64,000 nucleotides of DNA from Ferruginibacter yonginensis (GTDB lineage Bacteria > Bacteroidota > Bacteroidia > Chitinophagales > Chitinophagaceae), in contig NZ_JBHSCZ010000002.1 of NCBI RefSeq assembly GCF_042651465.1, forward strand, positions 186,001-250,000, in the 5' to 3' direction. A program made the translations under genes and the position numbers. Shown in pieces: positions 17,011-24,040 of this stretch (positions are counted from its first letter, which is position 1; each line of letters begins with the position of its first letter). The notes beneath the pieces are model-generated. The model made no database searches and had not been told where the DNA came from. It worked only from the letters and a program-made list of their open reading frames with translations.

Positions 17011-18303
17011 TTACCTGCGTAAAATTTTAAGTTTTACGGTTTCAATACGGGTATCACTTACACTTAAAATATCAAATTCGTAATTACCTATTATAATTTT
17101 TTCACTTTGTTTGGGTATGGCTTCATGATGCTGTACAATATACCCCGAAAGGGTTTCAGCGGTTTCATCTTCAGAAAAATGAATATCATATTTTTCAGTA
17201 ATGGCATCTAATTCCATACGGCCACTAAATAAATATTCATTAGCAGCTAATTGCTTATCAACCAGCTCTTCTACATCATCATATTCATCTTTTATTTCAC
17301 CAAAAATTTCTTCTAATAAATCTTCCATGGTTACTATACCTGCAGTACCTCCAAACTCATCAATAACCCAAGCAATGCTTTTACGCTCTTTACTAAACTT
17401 ACTCATTAAGTCTGTTGCCAACATGGTTTCTGGCACAGTAGGTATGGGCAATAAAATGGCTTCAATATTTGCAGGACTTTTAAATAAATCTAACTGATGA
17501 ATATAGCCAACAATATCATCAATGTCTTTATCGAACACCACTAATTTGCTAAGCCTCGTTTCAATAAACAATTGTTTCACTTGCTCAATGCTGCTTTCTT
17601 TATGAATGCTCACAATTTCTTTACGAGGTACTAAACATTCTCTCAATTTAACATCGCCAATAGAGAGGGCATTTTCAAAAAGTTCTTTATTTATTTCAGA
17701 TGATTCTTCTTCACTGTGCATTTTATTTTGTTGCAGGTAATGTTCTAAATCAACCTTACTAAACATTTCTTTTCTGTTATGCACTTTTACGTTGAAAAGG
17801 TATTGCAAAATCCACTCGGCTATACTTACAAAAAAAGATGAAACACCAAAAAAAATAGCATAAAAAAACTGAACAATATAAGTGATGATACCATTTGATA
17901 AGATGCTGTTATTACGAGCCCTAAACAAAGCTTTACATACAAACTCTACCAATAAAATAATAATTGTAGCAGCCAAAGTTTCAATCAATAATTTTACTAA
18001 GCTTACATATGGGCCTAAATAAGCAGGTAATATTGCAGCAACTTTTTCCCAAAGAGGATATAATATGGCACCAATTAGAAGCCCATAAACAACCAACACA
18101 ATATTACCCACCACCAAAATAGTTCCTAAAAAACGAGCAGGGTGTTCCGCAAAATTACCCCATACTTTTCCAGAATACTTGGCTTGCTTTTTATTGAGCT
18201 CAATGGTTAATTTATTAGCTGAAATAAACGCCATTTCAATACCGGCAAAAAAACCGATAAAAACCAACGAAATAATAATTGCTAAAAGTGAATTAACATC
18301 CAT
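17011..18303 (-). CDS. CNNM/CorC (hemolysin) family membrane protein
   Basis: A 430-residue inner-membrane protein. The CNNM transmembrane domain (about residues 1-190, four hydrophobic segments) is followed by a pair of CBS domains (about 210-330: LRECLVPRKEIVSI... IAWVIDEFGGTAGIVTMEDLLEE) and a C-terminal CorC_HlyC domain (about 350-428). The family is linked to magnesium/cobalt efflux, and a Bacteroidota relative (GldE) to gliding; this one cannot be assigned between them by eye. It sits 25 bases after gmk in a run murA-gmk-CNNM and is probably co-transcribed. Confidence 0.87.
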   Translation of the reverse strand: MDVNSLLAIIISLVFIGFFAGIEMAFISANKLTIELNKKQAKYSGKVWGNFAEHPARFLGTILVVGNIVLVVYGLLIGAILYPLWEKVAAILPAYLGPYVSLVKLLIETLAATIIILLVEFVCKALFRARNNSILSNGIITYIVQFFYAIFFGVSSFFVSIAEWILQYLFNVKVHNRKEMFSKVDLEHYLQQNKMHSEEESSEINKELFENALSIGDVKLRECLVPRKEIVSIHKESSIEQVKQLFIETRLSKLVVFDKDIDDIVGYIHQLDLFKSPANIEAILLPIPTVPETMLATDLMSKFSKERKSIAWVIDEFGGTAGIVTMEDLLEEIFGEIKDEYDDVEELVDKQLAANEYLFSGRMELDAITEKYDIHFSEDETAETLSGYIVQHHEAIPKQSEKIIIGNYEFDILSVSDTRIETVKLKILRR

Positions 18304-18328
18304 TGTGAAAAAATTTTCAAGGTTGAAG

Positions 18329-18892
18329 TTAACGTTTTAAAAAATGGGCTACTATTTTTTCTGCGGCAGCGCAAGCTTCATCTAATTGGGCATTAACAAC
18401 CACTTCATCAAAATGATCTTTAAACGATAGTTCATACGATGCCTTATTTACCCGTGCTGCTAGAGATTCAGGCGTTTCAGTACCTCGGCTTTCTAAACGC
18501 TTTTTCAATTCTTCTACTGAAGGTGGTTCAATAAACAAGCTCAACGTACCTTCATTAAATTGCTGTTGTACATGAATAGCACCTTTTACATCAATATCTA
18601 AAACAGGTACATTACCATCGGCCCAAATGCGCTGCAGTTCTGATTTTAAGGTGCCATAGTATTTGCCTTCATACACCATTTCCCACTCAATAAATTCGTT
18701 GTGCTGAATTTTATGCTTAAAGTCATCTTCACTTATAAAATAATAGTCTACCCCATCTTTTTCAATACCTCTGGCTTTTCGTGTTGCCGCCGATACTGAA
18801 AATTTTAATGTAGGAAAACGCTGCATTAAATATTTGGTGATAGATGTTTTACCTGCACCAGAAGGAGCTGTTATGATGATGATTTTATTCAA
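18329..18892 (-). CDS. gmk: guanylate kinase
   Basis: Phosphorylates GMP to GDP with ATP. The P-loop APSGAGKTS lies at the very N-terminus, followed by the GMP-binding block SAATRKARGIEKDGVDYYF and EWEMVYEGKYYGT. The open frame continues back to an ATG at 18964 (211 residues), but that start lies inside murA. A TTG at 18892 gives the standard N-terminus (L/M)NKIIIITAPSG, a normal 187 residues, and a start 28 bases after the murA stop, so I chose it. The catalytic lid and C-terminal helix are complete. Confidence 0.93.
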   Translation of the reverse strand: MNKIIIITAPSGAGKTSITKYLMQRFPTLKFSVSAATRKARGIEKDGVDYYFISEDDFKHKIQHNEFIEWEMVYEGKYYGTLKSELQRIWADGNVPVLDIDVKGAIHVQQQFNEGTLSLFIEPPSVEELKKRLESRGTETPESLAARVNKASYELSFKDHFDEVVVNAQLDEACAAAEKIVAHFLKR

Positions 18893-18920
18893 AATTGTTG
18901 ACTGTTTTTTGTTGTTTGAA

Positions 18921-20225
18921 TTAACCTCGTTTAATATCGGCACCAAGGGCTTGTAACCTACCATCTATATTTTCGTAACCCCTATCAATTTGCTCAATAT
19001 TTTGGATCGTACTTTTGCCACTAGCACTTAATGCAGCAATCAATAAGGCTACACCTGCCCTAATATCAGGGCTCGACATGGTGATACCTCTCAATTGTTT
19101 TGCTCTTTCTAAACCGACTACAACGGCACGGTGAGGATCACACAAAATAATTTGTGCACCCATTTCAATCAATTTATCAGTAAAAAACAACCTACTTTCA
19201 AACATTTTTTGGTGTATTAAAACAGTACCATGTGCTTGAATAGCGGTTACCAACACAATGCTTAATAAATCTGGCGTAAAGCCTGGCCAAGGGTTGTCGT
19301 AAATGGTCATTACGCCACCATCTAAAAAGGTTTGAATTTCGTAACGCTCCTGTGCTGGCACATGAATATCATCGCCGTTTATATTTAATTGAATACCAAG
19401 CTGTCTAAATTTTTCTGGTATAATACCCAATGAAGCTACACCAGCATTTTTAATGGTGATATCGCTTTGCGTCATGGCAGCTAAACCAATAAAGCTGCCT
19501 ACTTCAATCATATCGGGCAACATGGTATGCGTTGTACCTTGCAATTTTTGTACGCCAGTAATTATTAATTGATTGCTACCAACACCTTCAATTATTGCAC
19601 CCATACGAATGAGCATGTTGCAAAGTTGTTGAATGTAAGGTTCGCAAGCTGCGTTGTAAATAGTTGTAGTACCTGTTGCCAACACGGCAGCCATTAAAAT
19701 ATTAGCGGTACCTGTTACGCTTGGCTCATCTAACAACATATAACAACCTTTGAGTTCATCGGTTTTTAAAGCAAAAAAACCAGTATCGCTGTTGTAAGAA
19801 AATGTTGCACCTAAGCGTTCAAAACCAATAATGTGTGTATCGAGTCTGCGTCTTCCAATTTTATCGCCACCGGGCTTTGGTAAATACGCTTTTTTAAACC
19901 TTGCTAATAACGGACCGGCCAACATTACCGAACCCCTTAACCGGCCACTTTTTTTAAAATAATCTTCACTTTGTAAATATTCCACATTTACATCATCTGC
20001 CTGAAACACATAACTGTTAGGCCCTGTAGGACTAACCTTTACGTTCATTTCTTTGAGTAACTCAATTAACAAGTTAACATCAATAATATTAGGAATGTTG
20101 TGAATTTCAACCGGTTGTTCGGTTAATAATACTGCACTCAATATTTGTAGGGCCTCGTTTTTTGCACCTTGTGGCGTAATGTTACCACTTAGTTTATTGC
20201 CGCCTCTTACTTCAAAAATTGCCAT
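18921..20225 (-). CDS. murA: UDP-N-acetylglucosamine 1-carboxyvinyltransferase, Asp-type active site
   Basis: Transfers enolpyruvate from PEP to UDP-GlcNAc, the first committed step of peptidoglycan synthesis. The 434-residue EPSP-synthase fold is complete, with KNEAL (residues 22-26) carrying the essential Lys and the late block SSPDIRAGVALLIAAL. In the active-site loop, where the E. coli enzyme has GGCAIG with Cys115, this one reads PKPGGDKIGRRRLDTH, with Asp at residue 121 (codon 19865-19863). Cys-to-Asp MurA enzymes in other lineages are active and insensitive to fosfomycin. First gene of the murA-gmk-CNNM run. Confidence 0.96.
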   Translation of the reverse strand: MAIFEVRGGNKLSGNITPQGAKNEALQILSAVLLTEQPVEIHNIPNIIDVNLLIELLKEMNVKVSPTGPNSYVFQADDVNVEYLQSEDYFKKSGRLRGSVMLAGPLLARFKKAYLPKPGGDKIGRRRLDTHIIGFERLGATFSYNSDTGFFALKTDELKGCYMLLDEPSVTGTANILMAAVLATGTTTIYNAACEPYIQQLCNMLIRMGAIIEGVGSNQLIITGVQKLQGTTHTMLPDMIEVGSFIGLAAMTQSDITIKNAGVASLGIIPEKFRQLGIQLNINGDDIHVPAQERYEIQTFLDGGVMTIYDNPWPGFTPDLLSIVLVTAIQAHGTVLIHQKMFESRLFFTDKLIEMGAQIILCDPHRAVVVGLERAKQLRGITMSSPDIRAGVALLIAALSASGKSTIQNIEQIDRGYENIDGRLQALGADIKRG

Positions 20226-20291
20226 TAAAATTACGTTGTTTTATCAAAAATTATTTTACAAAAATGATTGTTCATCAGTGAACTGTTTTAT

Positions 20292-20322
20292 AAAAAAAAT
20301 CCGGCAGAATTACCCTGCCGGA
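20292..20322 (-). terminator. rho-independent terminator after the DUF4290 gene
   Basis: An 8-bp stem TCCGGCAG (minus strand) with CTGCCGGA, 7-base loop, followed by a run of T (plus-strand A at 20292-20299). It separates the DUF4290 gene from murA. Confidence 0.85.
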
Positions 20323-20342
20323 AGTTATGTACACAACAGTAT

Positions 20343-21098
20343 TTAAAATCTTTTTTTAAAGTTTCTGTTGTTGTTATTTCTATTGTTGCCACCGCCTGCA
20401 TCTCTATTTCCACCGCCTTGGTTATTACCATTGTTGTTGCGGTTTGCACCATTGTTATTGTTTCGGTTGTTGTTATTGCGGTTGTTATTACTACCAAAAT
20501 TTTTACGGAATTGGTTGTTACGGCCACCACCACCGTACTCATCTCTCTCTACACGTTGTGCTTGGTGCTTAACAAATGGCCTGTTATTGAAAGCCAACTC
20601 ACCTTTGGTAATATCACTTAATTCAACTTGTATGGTATCATCATGCACCAACTCTTTATGCCAATTGCTGTACGTAAGTTTCATGTAATACGCTATGGCA
20701 TTGGCGAAACCTTGCTTTTTTTCAGGGTTTTCTTCTTTCAATGCTTTATCAATTACCACTTCAATATTTTTACCAAGGTGGTTGAATTTTGGATAACGCT
20801 TGGGATAGGCCAAAGGTTGTGGTTTCGCCTTCAATTTTTCTTTTGTTGGTATTGGGTAGGGGCTTTCCACATCAAGCGCAAAATCGCTGATCAAAAAAAG
20901 ATGATCCCATAGTTTATGCCTAAAATCTTCTACGTTTTTTAAATGCGGATTTAAAAAGCCCATGAGTTCAATAACTGCATACGCATTGCGTTGACGTTCT
21001 TCCCTATTTTCGATGGTGAGTAAGTATTCAACCATTTTCTGAATATGTCTGCCATATTCTTTCATAATTAAATGGTTTCTTGTAGTGTTGTACTCCAT
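20343..21098 (-). CDS. DUF4290 protein with Asn/Arg/Gly-rich tail
   Basis: A Bacteroidota-specific family of unknown function. The globular DUF4290 part (about residues 1-175) opens MEYNTTRNHLIMKEYGRHIQ and contains ENREERQRNAYAVIELMGF and FNHLGKNIEVVIDKAL. An ATG at 21116 would add six residues, but the family starts at MEYNT, so 21098 is used. The last 70 residues are low complexity: repeats of Asn with interspersed Arg and Gly, ending FKKRF, encoded by near-repetitive AAC/AAT tracts. Such RGG/Asn-rich tails often bind RNA or drive condensation; that is inference. The gene is monocistronic. Confidence 0.85.
   Translation of the reverse strand: MEYNTTRNHLIMKEYGRHIQKMVEYLLTIENREERQRNAYAVIELMGFLNPHLKNVEDFRHKLWDHLFLISDFALDVESPYPIPTKEKLKAKPQPLAYPKRYPKFNHLGKNIEVVIDKALKEENPEKKQGFANAIAYYMKLTYSNWHKELVHDDTIQVELSDITKGELAFNNRPFVKHQAQRVERDEYGGGGRNNQFRKNFGSNNNRNNNNRNNNNGANRNNNGNNQGGGNRDAGGGNNRNNNNRNFKKRF
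20350..20545. repeat. low-complexity Asn/Gly codon tract
   Basis: The 3' end of the DUF4290 gene consists of short imperfect repeats based on GTTGTT/GTTATT (minus-strand AAC/AAT codons) with Gly and Arg codons between. Slippage here would change the tail length while keeping the frame if in steps of three. Confidence 0.6.
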
Positions 21099-21179
21099 AT
21101 TATCAACGTTCATCATATTGGCAAATATAGTCGTTTTTTAGTGGTAAAACCGCTGTTACACTAGTAATTATAAGCTGCG

Positions 21180-21476
21180 TTAGCAATTTTCAGCAGCCCG
21201 TGCAGCTACTTCGTATTTATTGTTATAGTATCCATTTTTGTAGCTTTCCCAAAGGTATTTGAGCAAAAATGGTATAAAACCATGTGTTTTAAATTGTTGC
21301 ACATGGCAAAGCTCATGCTTTACCCAACGTTCATCTTTCAAAAAATGTGCAGCTGTACAGCCATGCAAGTGTATGGTACTACCCAATACCATGGCAACTG
21401 AAGTTACGTTCAGTTTTTTAGCAGCAATAGCAGCTAGCCAACTTTTTTCTTTTATACGATAATGCAGTTTACTCAT
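21180..21476 (-). CDS. small HExxH protein (DUF4157-like)
   Basis: A 98-residue protein with the zinc-peptidase motif HELCH (in KHELCHVQQF) and a later Glu in NKYEVAAR that could be the third ligand, the pattern of DUF4157-type domains. A frame continuing back to 21557 exists, but MSKLHYRIK at 21476 is the better start: its ATG overlaps the bcp stop by eight bases (ATGAGTAA), so the pair is translationally coupled. No signal peptide. Other DUF4157 proteins are toxin- or injection-system-linked, but nothing of that kind is nearby, and a stand-alone house-keeping role is as likely. Confidence 0.6.
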   Translation of the reverse strand: MSKLHYRIKEKSWLAAIAAKKLNVTSVAMVLGSTIHLHGCTAAHFLKDERWVKHELCHVQQFKTHGFIPFLLKYLWESYKNGYYNNKYEVAARAAENC

Positions 21477-21960
21477 GCCATGCAGCCAATACTTCGTCTG
21501 TATGATTTTTAGTATCGGGCTTGGTGATAATATTTTTGATTTTGCCCGTTTCATCAATTAAAAATGTAGTGCGATGAATACCGTCGTATGTTTTACCCAT
21601 AAACTTTTTTTCGCCCCATACGCCATATTTTTCGGCAATGCTATGATCTTCGTCGGCAATTAAAGCAAAGGGTAATTCGTATTTTTCTTCAAACTTTTTG
21701 TGCTTTTTAGCTGGGTCGGGGCTCACACCTATAATTTCAAACCCATCTTGCAACAAATTTGTATAATTGTCACGTAGGTTGCATGCCTGAGCTGTACAGC
21801 CCGGTGTATCATCTTTTGGATAAAAATAAAGCACTACTTTTTTACCAGCATAATCTTTTAAGGCAATACTGGCACCGTTTTGATCAATACCTTTGAATGC
21901 AGGCGCTTTGCTACCTGGCTTTAAATTGTTGAAGGGGCTTTTAACTGATTCGTTTTTCAT
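21469..21960 (-). CDS. bcp: thioredoxin-dependent thiol peroxidase (BCP-type peroxiredoxin)
   Basis: Reduces peroxides using thioredoxin; cytoplasmic. The 163-residue AhpC/TSA fold has the peroxidatic Cys55 and resolving Cys60 in DDTPGCTAQACNLRDNY, the atypical 2-Cys BCP arrangement, and the downstream block KFMGKTYDGIHRTTFLID. It lies 32 bases after the M23 peptidase stop and overlaps the small HExxH gene; all three are likely one operon. Full length. Confidence 0.94.
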   Translation of the reverse strand: MKNESVKSPFNNLKPGSKAPAFKGIDQNGASIALKDYAGKKVVLYFYPKDDTPGCTAQACNLRDNYTNLLQDGFEIIGVSPDPAKKHKKFEEKYELPFALIADEDHSIAEKYGVWGEKKFMGKTYDGIHRTTFLIDETGKIKNIITKPDTKNHTDEVLAAWHE

Positions 21961-21992
21961 TTTTTAATTTTTAAATATCATTTTCACTGTAA

Positions 21993-23744
21993 CTATCTTG
22001 TAAAAGCAAATGTTTTGGTGGTAGTATTGCCACACAAATCAGCTACTTTGATCATTAATGTATGCGCACCGGGTGCACATTTTTCATCAAAAACATAAAT
22101 AAAATTACGACCTTTATCGTTACTAAATCGTAACCAATTACCATCTAACCAAGCATTAAAACTACCAATTTCTTCAGTGTTATCAACAACTGAAAATAAC
22201 AATCTTTTGAGCGACGATGCTTTCATTCCGTCTTTAAACCCAATAGGTGTAAGGCTTGGCGGCAAAGTATCTTTCACTAACTGAAACGTACCAAAGTTGC
22301 GAAATGCTGCTGTAAACCAGCCTCCTTTTGAAAAATTGGCTTTCTTAAAATCTGTTTTACTGCCGTAAACAGTTTTCATCATCATTTTACCAGTATCAGT
22401 TAAGGCTACATCATCAAGTATACTAATACTGTAATAACATTGAACAGGTACTGTTGCGTTGTGTAACTGATAAACAGTAGCACCGTTTGCTACAGGTGTT
22501 TCTTTGTATACAAAATTTACGGTATCATACAGGGCGTTTTCTGGCAAATAAAATCGAAGGTTATTGCGTTCAAATACATTGATGAACCCCGGAATCATTT
22601 TTTGGGTATAATTAAAATTGTAGGGCGCCTTTACTGCATTTGGCATTGGTGGTTGTACTGTAAAATATAATGTATCAGTATTCAACGCAGCATCTGCAAC
22701 AACAATTGCAATGGCATGAGGTTCATTGTTCATTACTGTAACCCCAAAGTTTTTGTACGATTTGTATATACCATTGTAATAACCCGGTAATGCAGAAAGG
22801 TGCTGAATAAAAGGCCCACCGCTGCTCCTTGTTTTATAATCAATATGTGCATTGAGGTAACGGGTTTCATCGTAGCTAATGCTATCCATTTCAAATGAAC
22901 TCAACAGTTGATTATTATCCATAACTGCAGCTCCATATATACCATTAGGGTTTGCCGAACCTGTAACTTTGTCAACGGCACTAATACCAAAACTTATGTA
23001 ATTTGATGGTGCTACAATAGTAGCATTTACTGGCTCATAATGCGTACCTACTTTTTTAATGGCAACATATTGAGGCGATTGGTCGTAGGTACTTTTGGTT
23101 CGATCGTACATTGCTAATCGTACAATGGTTGGTGGCACATTATCGGGTATATTAAAGCCAAATAATAACGGGTTTAATACTTTATCGGTTTTAGTGTCTC
23201 TAATTTCAAAATGCACATGAGGGCCTTGAGAGCCGCCAGTGTTACCACTATTAGCGATATAATCACCAGCTTTTACAGGAAACAGTTTAGCTGGTATGTC
23301 TAAAAAAACATCCCACCGTTGTAACAAATACTGTTGTGTTGTAACGTAATTTTCAAGAGCAGGTTCAAAGGCATTTAAGTGAGCATAAAGCGTAGTTAAG
23401 CCGTTGGGGTGGTTAATGTAAATGCACCTACCAAAACCAAAAGGTTCAATTTTAACTTTTGCAATATAACCAGCCGCAGCAGCGTATACGGGTTTATTTT
23501 CTACCTGATCCGTTCTACAATCTAACCCCATGTGATAATGATTGGGCCGCAATTCACCAAAGTTGGCAACAATGCCAACCGCAGCATCCACTGGCCATTG
23601 AAAATACTGTTGCGGATATTTTTTGGGAGAAAATATTTGTGCATTCAAACCCAATGTTGTGAGCAGGGCAATAATCAATAAATGAAACCTATTTTGTTGC
23701 AACGGAATTGTTTTGTTTTTACAAAAATCGGTTTTACAAAACAA
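21993..23744 (-). CDS. M23-family metallopeptidase (LytM-type), exported
   Basis: A zinc endopeptidase-type domain near the N-terminus (about residues 50-195) with the ligands HYHMGLD (HxxxD) and HVHFEI, plus the family's AAAAGYIAKVK and GNTGGSQGPHVH blocks, which are intact and suggest activity on peptidoglycan cross-bridges. About 390 further residues form beta-rich modules with no motif I recognise. A hydrophobic signal (LLIIALLTTLGLNA) is at residues 22-35. The frame has no early ATG: the start is a TTG, either 23744 or 23702; the latter lies 19 bases after a TAnnTTTG-like GATTTTTG and gives a cleaner signal peptide. Confidence 0.85.
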   Translation of the reverse strand: MFCKTDFCKNKTIPLQQNRFHLLIIALLTTLGLNAQIFSPKKYPQQYFQWPVDAAVGIVANFGELRPNHYHMGLDCRTDQVENKPVYAAAAGYIAKVKIEPFGFGRCIYINHPNGLTTLYAHLNAFEPALENYVTTQQYLLQRWDVFLDIPAKLFPVKAGDYIANSGNTGGSQGPHVHFEIRDTKTDKVLNPLLFGFNIPDNVPPTIVRLAMYDRTKSTYDQSPQYVAIKKVGTHYEPVNATIVAPSNYISFGISAVDKVTGSANPNGIYGAAVMDNNQLLSSFEMDSISYDETRYLNAHIDYKTRSSGGPFIQHLSALPGYYNGIYKSYKNFGVTVMNNEPHAIAIVVADAALNTDTLYFTVQPPMPNAVKAPYNFNYTQKMIPGFINVFERNNLRFYLPENALYDTVNFVYKETPVANGATVYQLHNATVPVQCYYSISILDDVALTDTGKMMMKTVYGSKTDFKKANFSKGGWFTAAFRNFGTFQLVKDTLPPSLTPIGFKDGMKASSLKRLLFSVVDNTEEIGSFNAWLDGNWLRFSNDKGRNFIYVFDEKCAPGAHTLMIKVADLCGNTTTKTFAFTR

Positions 23745-23802
23745 TTATATATGTAAAGATTGTATAAAGTTGTTGTAAGTAAAATAATGTTACAAAAGCT
23801 GA

Positions 23803-23933
23803 TGGGCTGCGCCTGCTTAGGCGAAGCTCTTTTTATGGCTGAAAATACTTTTGAATTTTTAATTGTATTTGCAAAGCCATAAAAAAGCGAAAGCCGGGCA
23901 GCGAACCAGTGTTACACAAAGCTTTGAAGCCCA
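23803..23933. other. GC-richer structured intergenic element upstream of carB
   Basis: This 130-base stretch between the M23 gene and carB is richer in G and C than its surroundings and full of inverted repeats: CTTTTTATGGCT (23829-23840) with AGCCATAAAAAAG (23875-23887), an inner AAATAC/GTATTT pair, GCCT/AGGC around GCTT (23811-23822), GCTGC (23806-23810) with GCAGC (23898-23902), and the competing TGGGCT (23803-23808) with AGCCCA (23928-23933). It lies upstream of the carB promoter element, so it need not be part of the carB leader. It may be a small structured RNA or a dispersed palindromic repeat. No ORF is evident. Confidence 0.45.
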
Positions 23934-24005
23934 CAGGCCCACAATAATAAAAAATTGCTACTGAATTTTGTTGCTCATATGCTTTTTATTTTGCCTGCTT
24001 ACCGT

Positions 24006-24013
24006 TACTTTTG
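24006..24013 (+). promoter_or_regulatory. -7 element TACTTTTG for carB
   Basis: An exact TAnnTTTG match 27 bases upstream of the carB ATG. It overlaps an in-frame TTG at 24011 that would otherwise extend CarB by ten residues, which supports the ATG start at 24041. Confidence 0.6.
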
Positions 24014-24040
24014 CACGCCACAGCAAAGGCAAAAGTTTAC

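Noticed and set aside
20343..20560. Possible CRISPR-like array from repeated GTTGTT blocks
   Set aside because: The repeats are in-frame Asn codons within the DUF4290 gene, irregular and without unique spacers.
23800..23935. Possible tRNA in the structured stretch before carB
   Set aside because: Stems do not form a cloverleaf with a T-arm, and no CCA-end or GTTCRA-like arm is present.
24011..24040. TTG start that would lengthen CarB
   Set aside because: It overlaps the TACTTTTG promoter element, and the family N-terminus begins at MPKNNSIQ.
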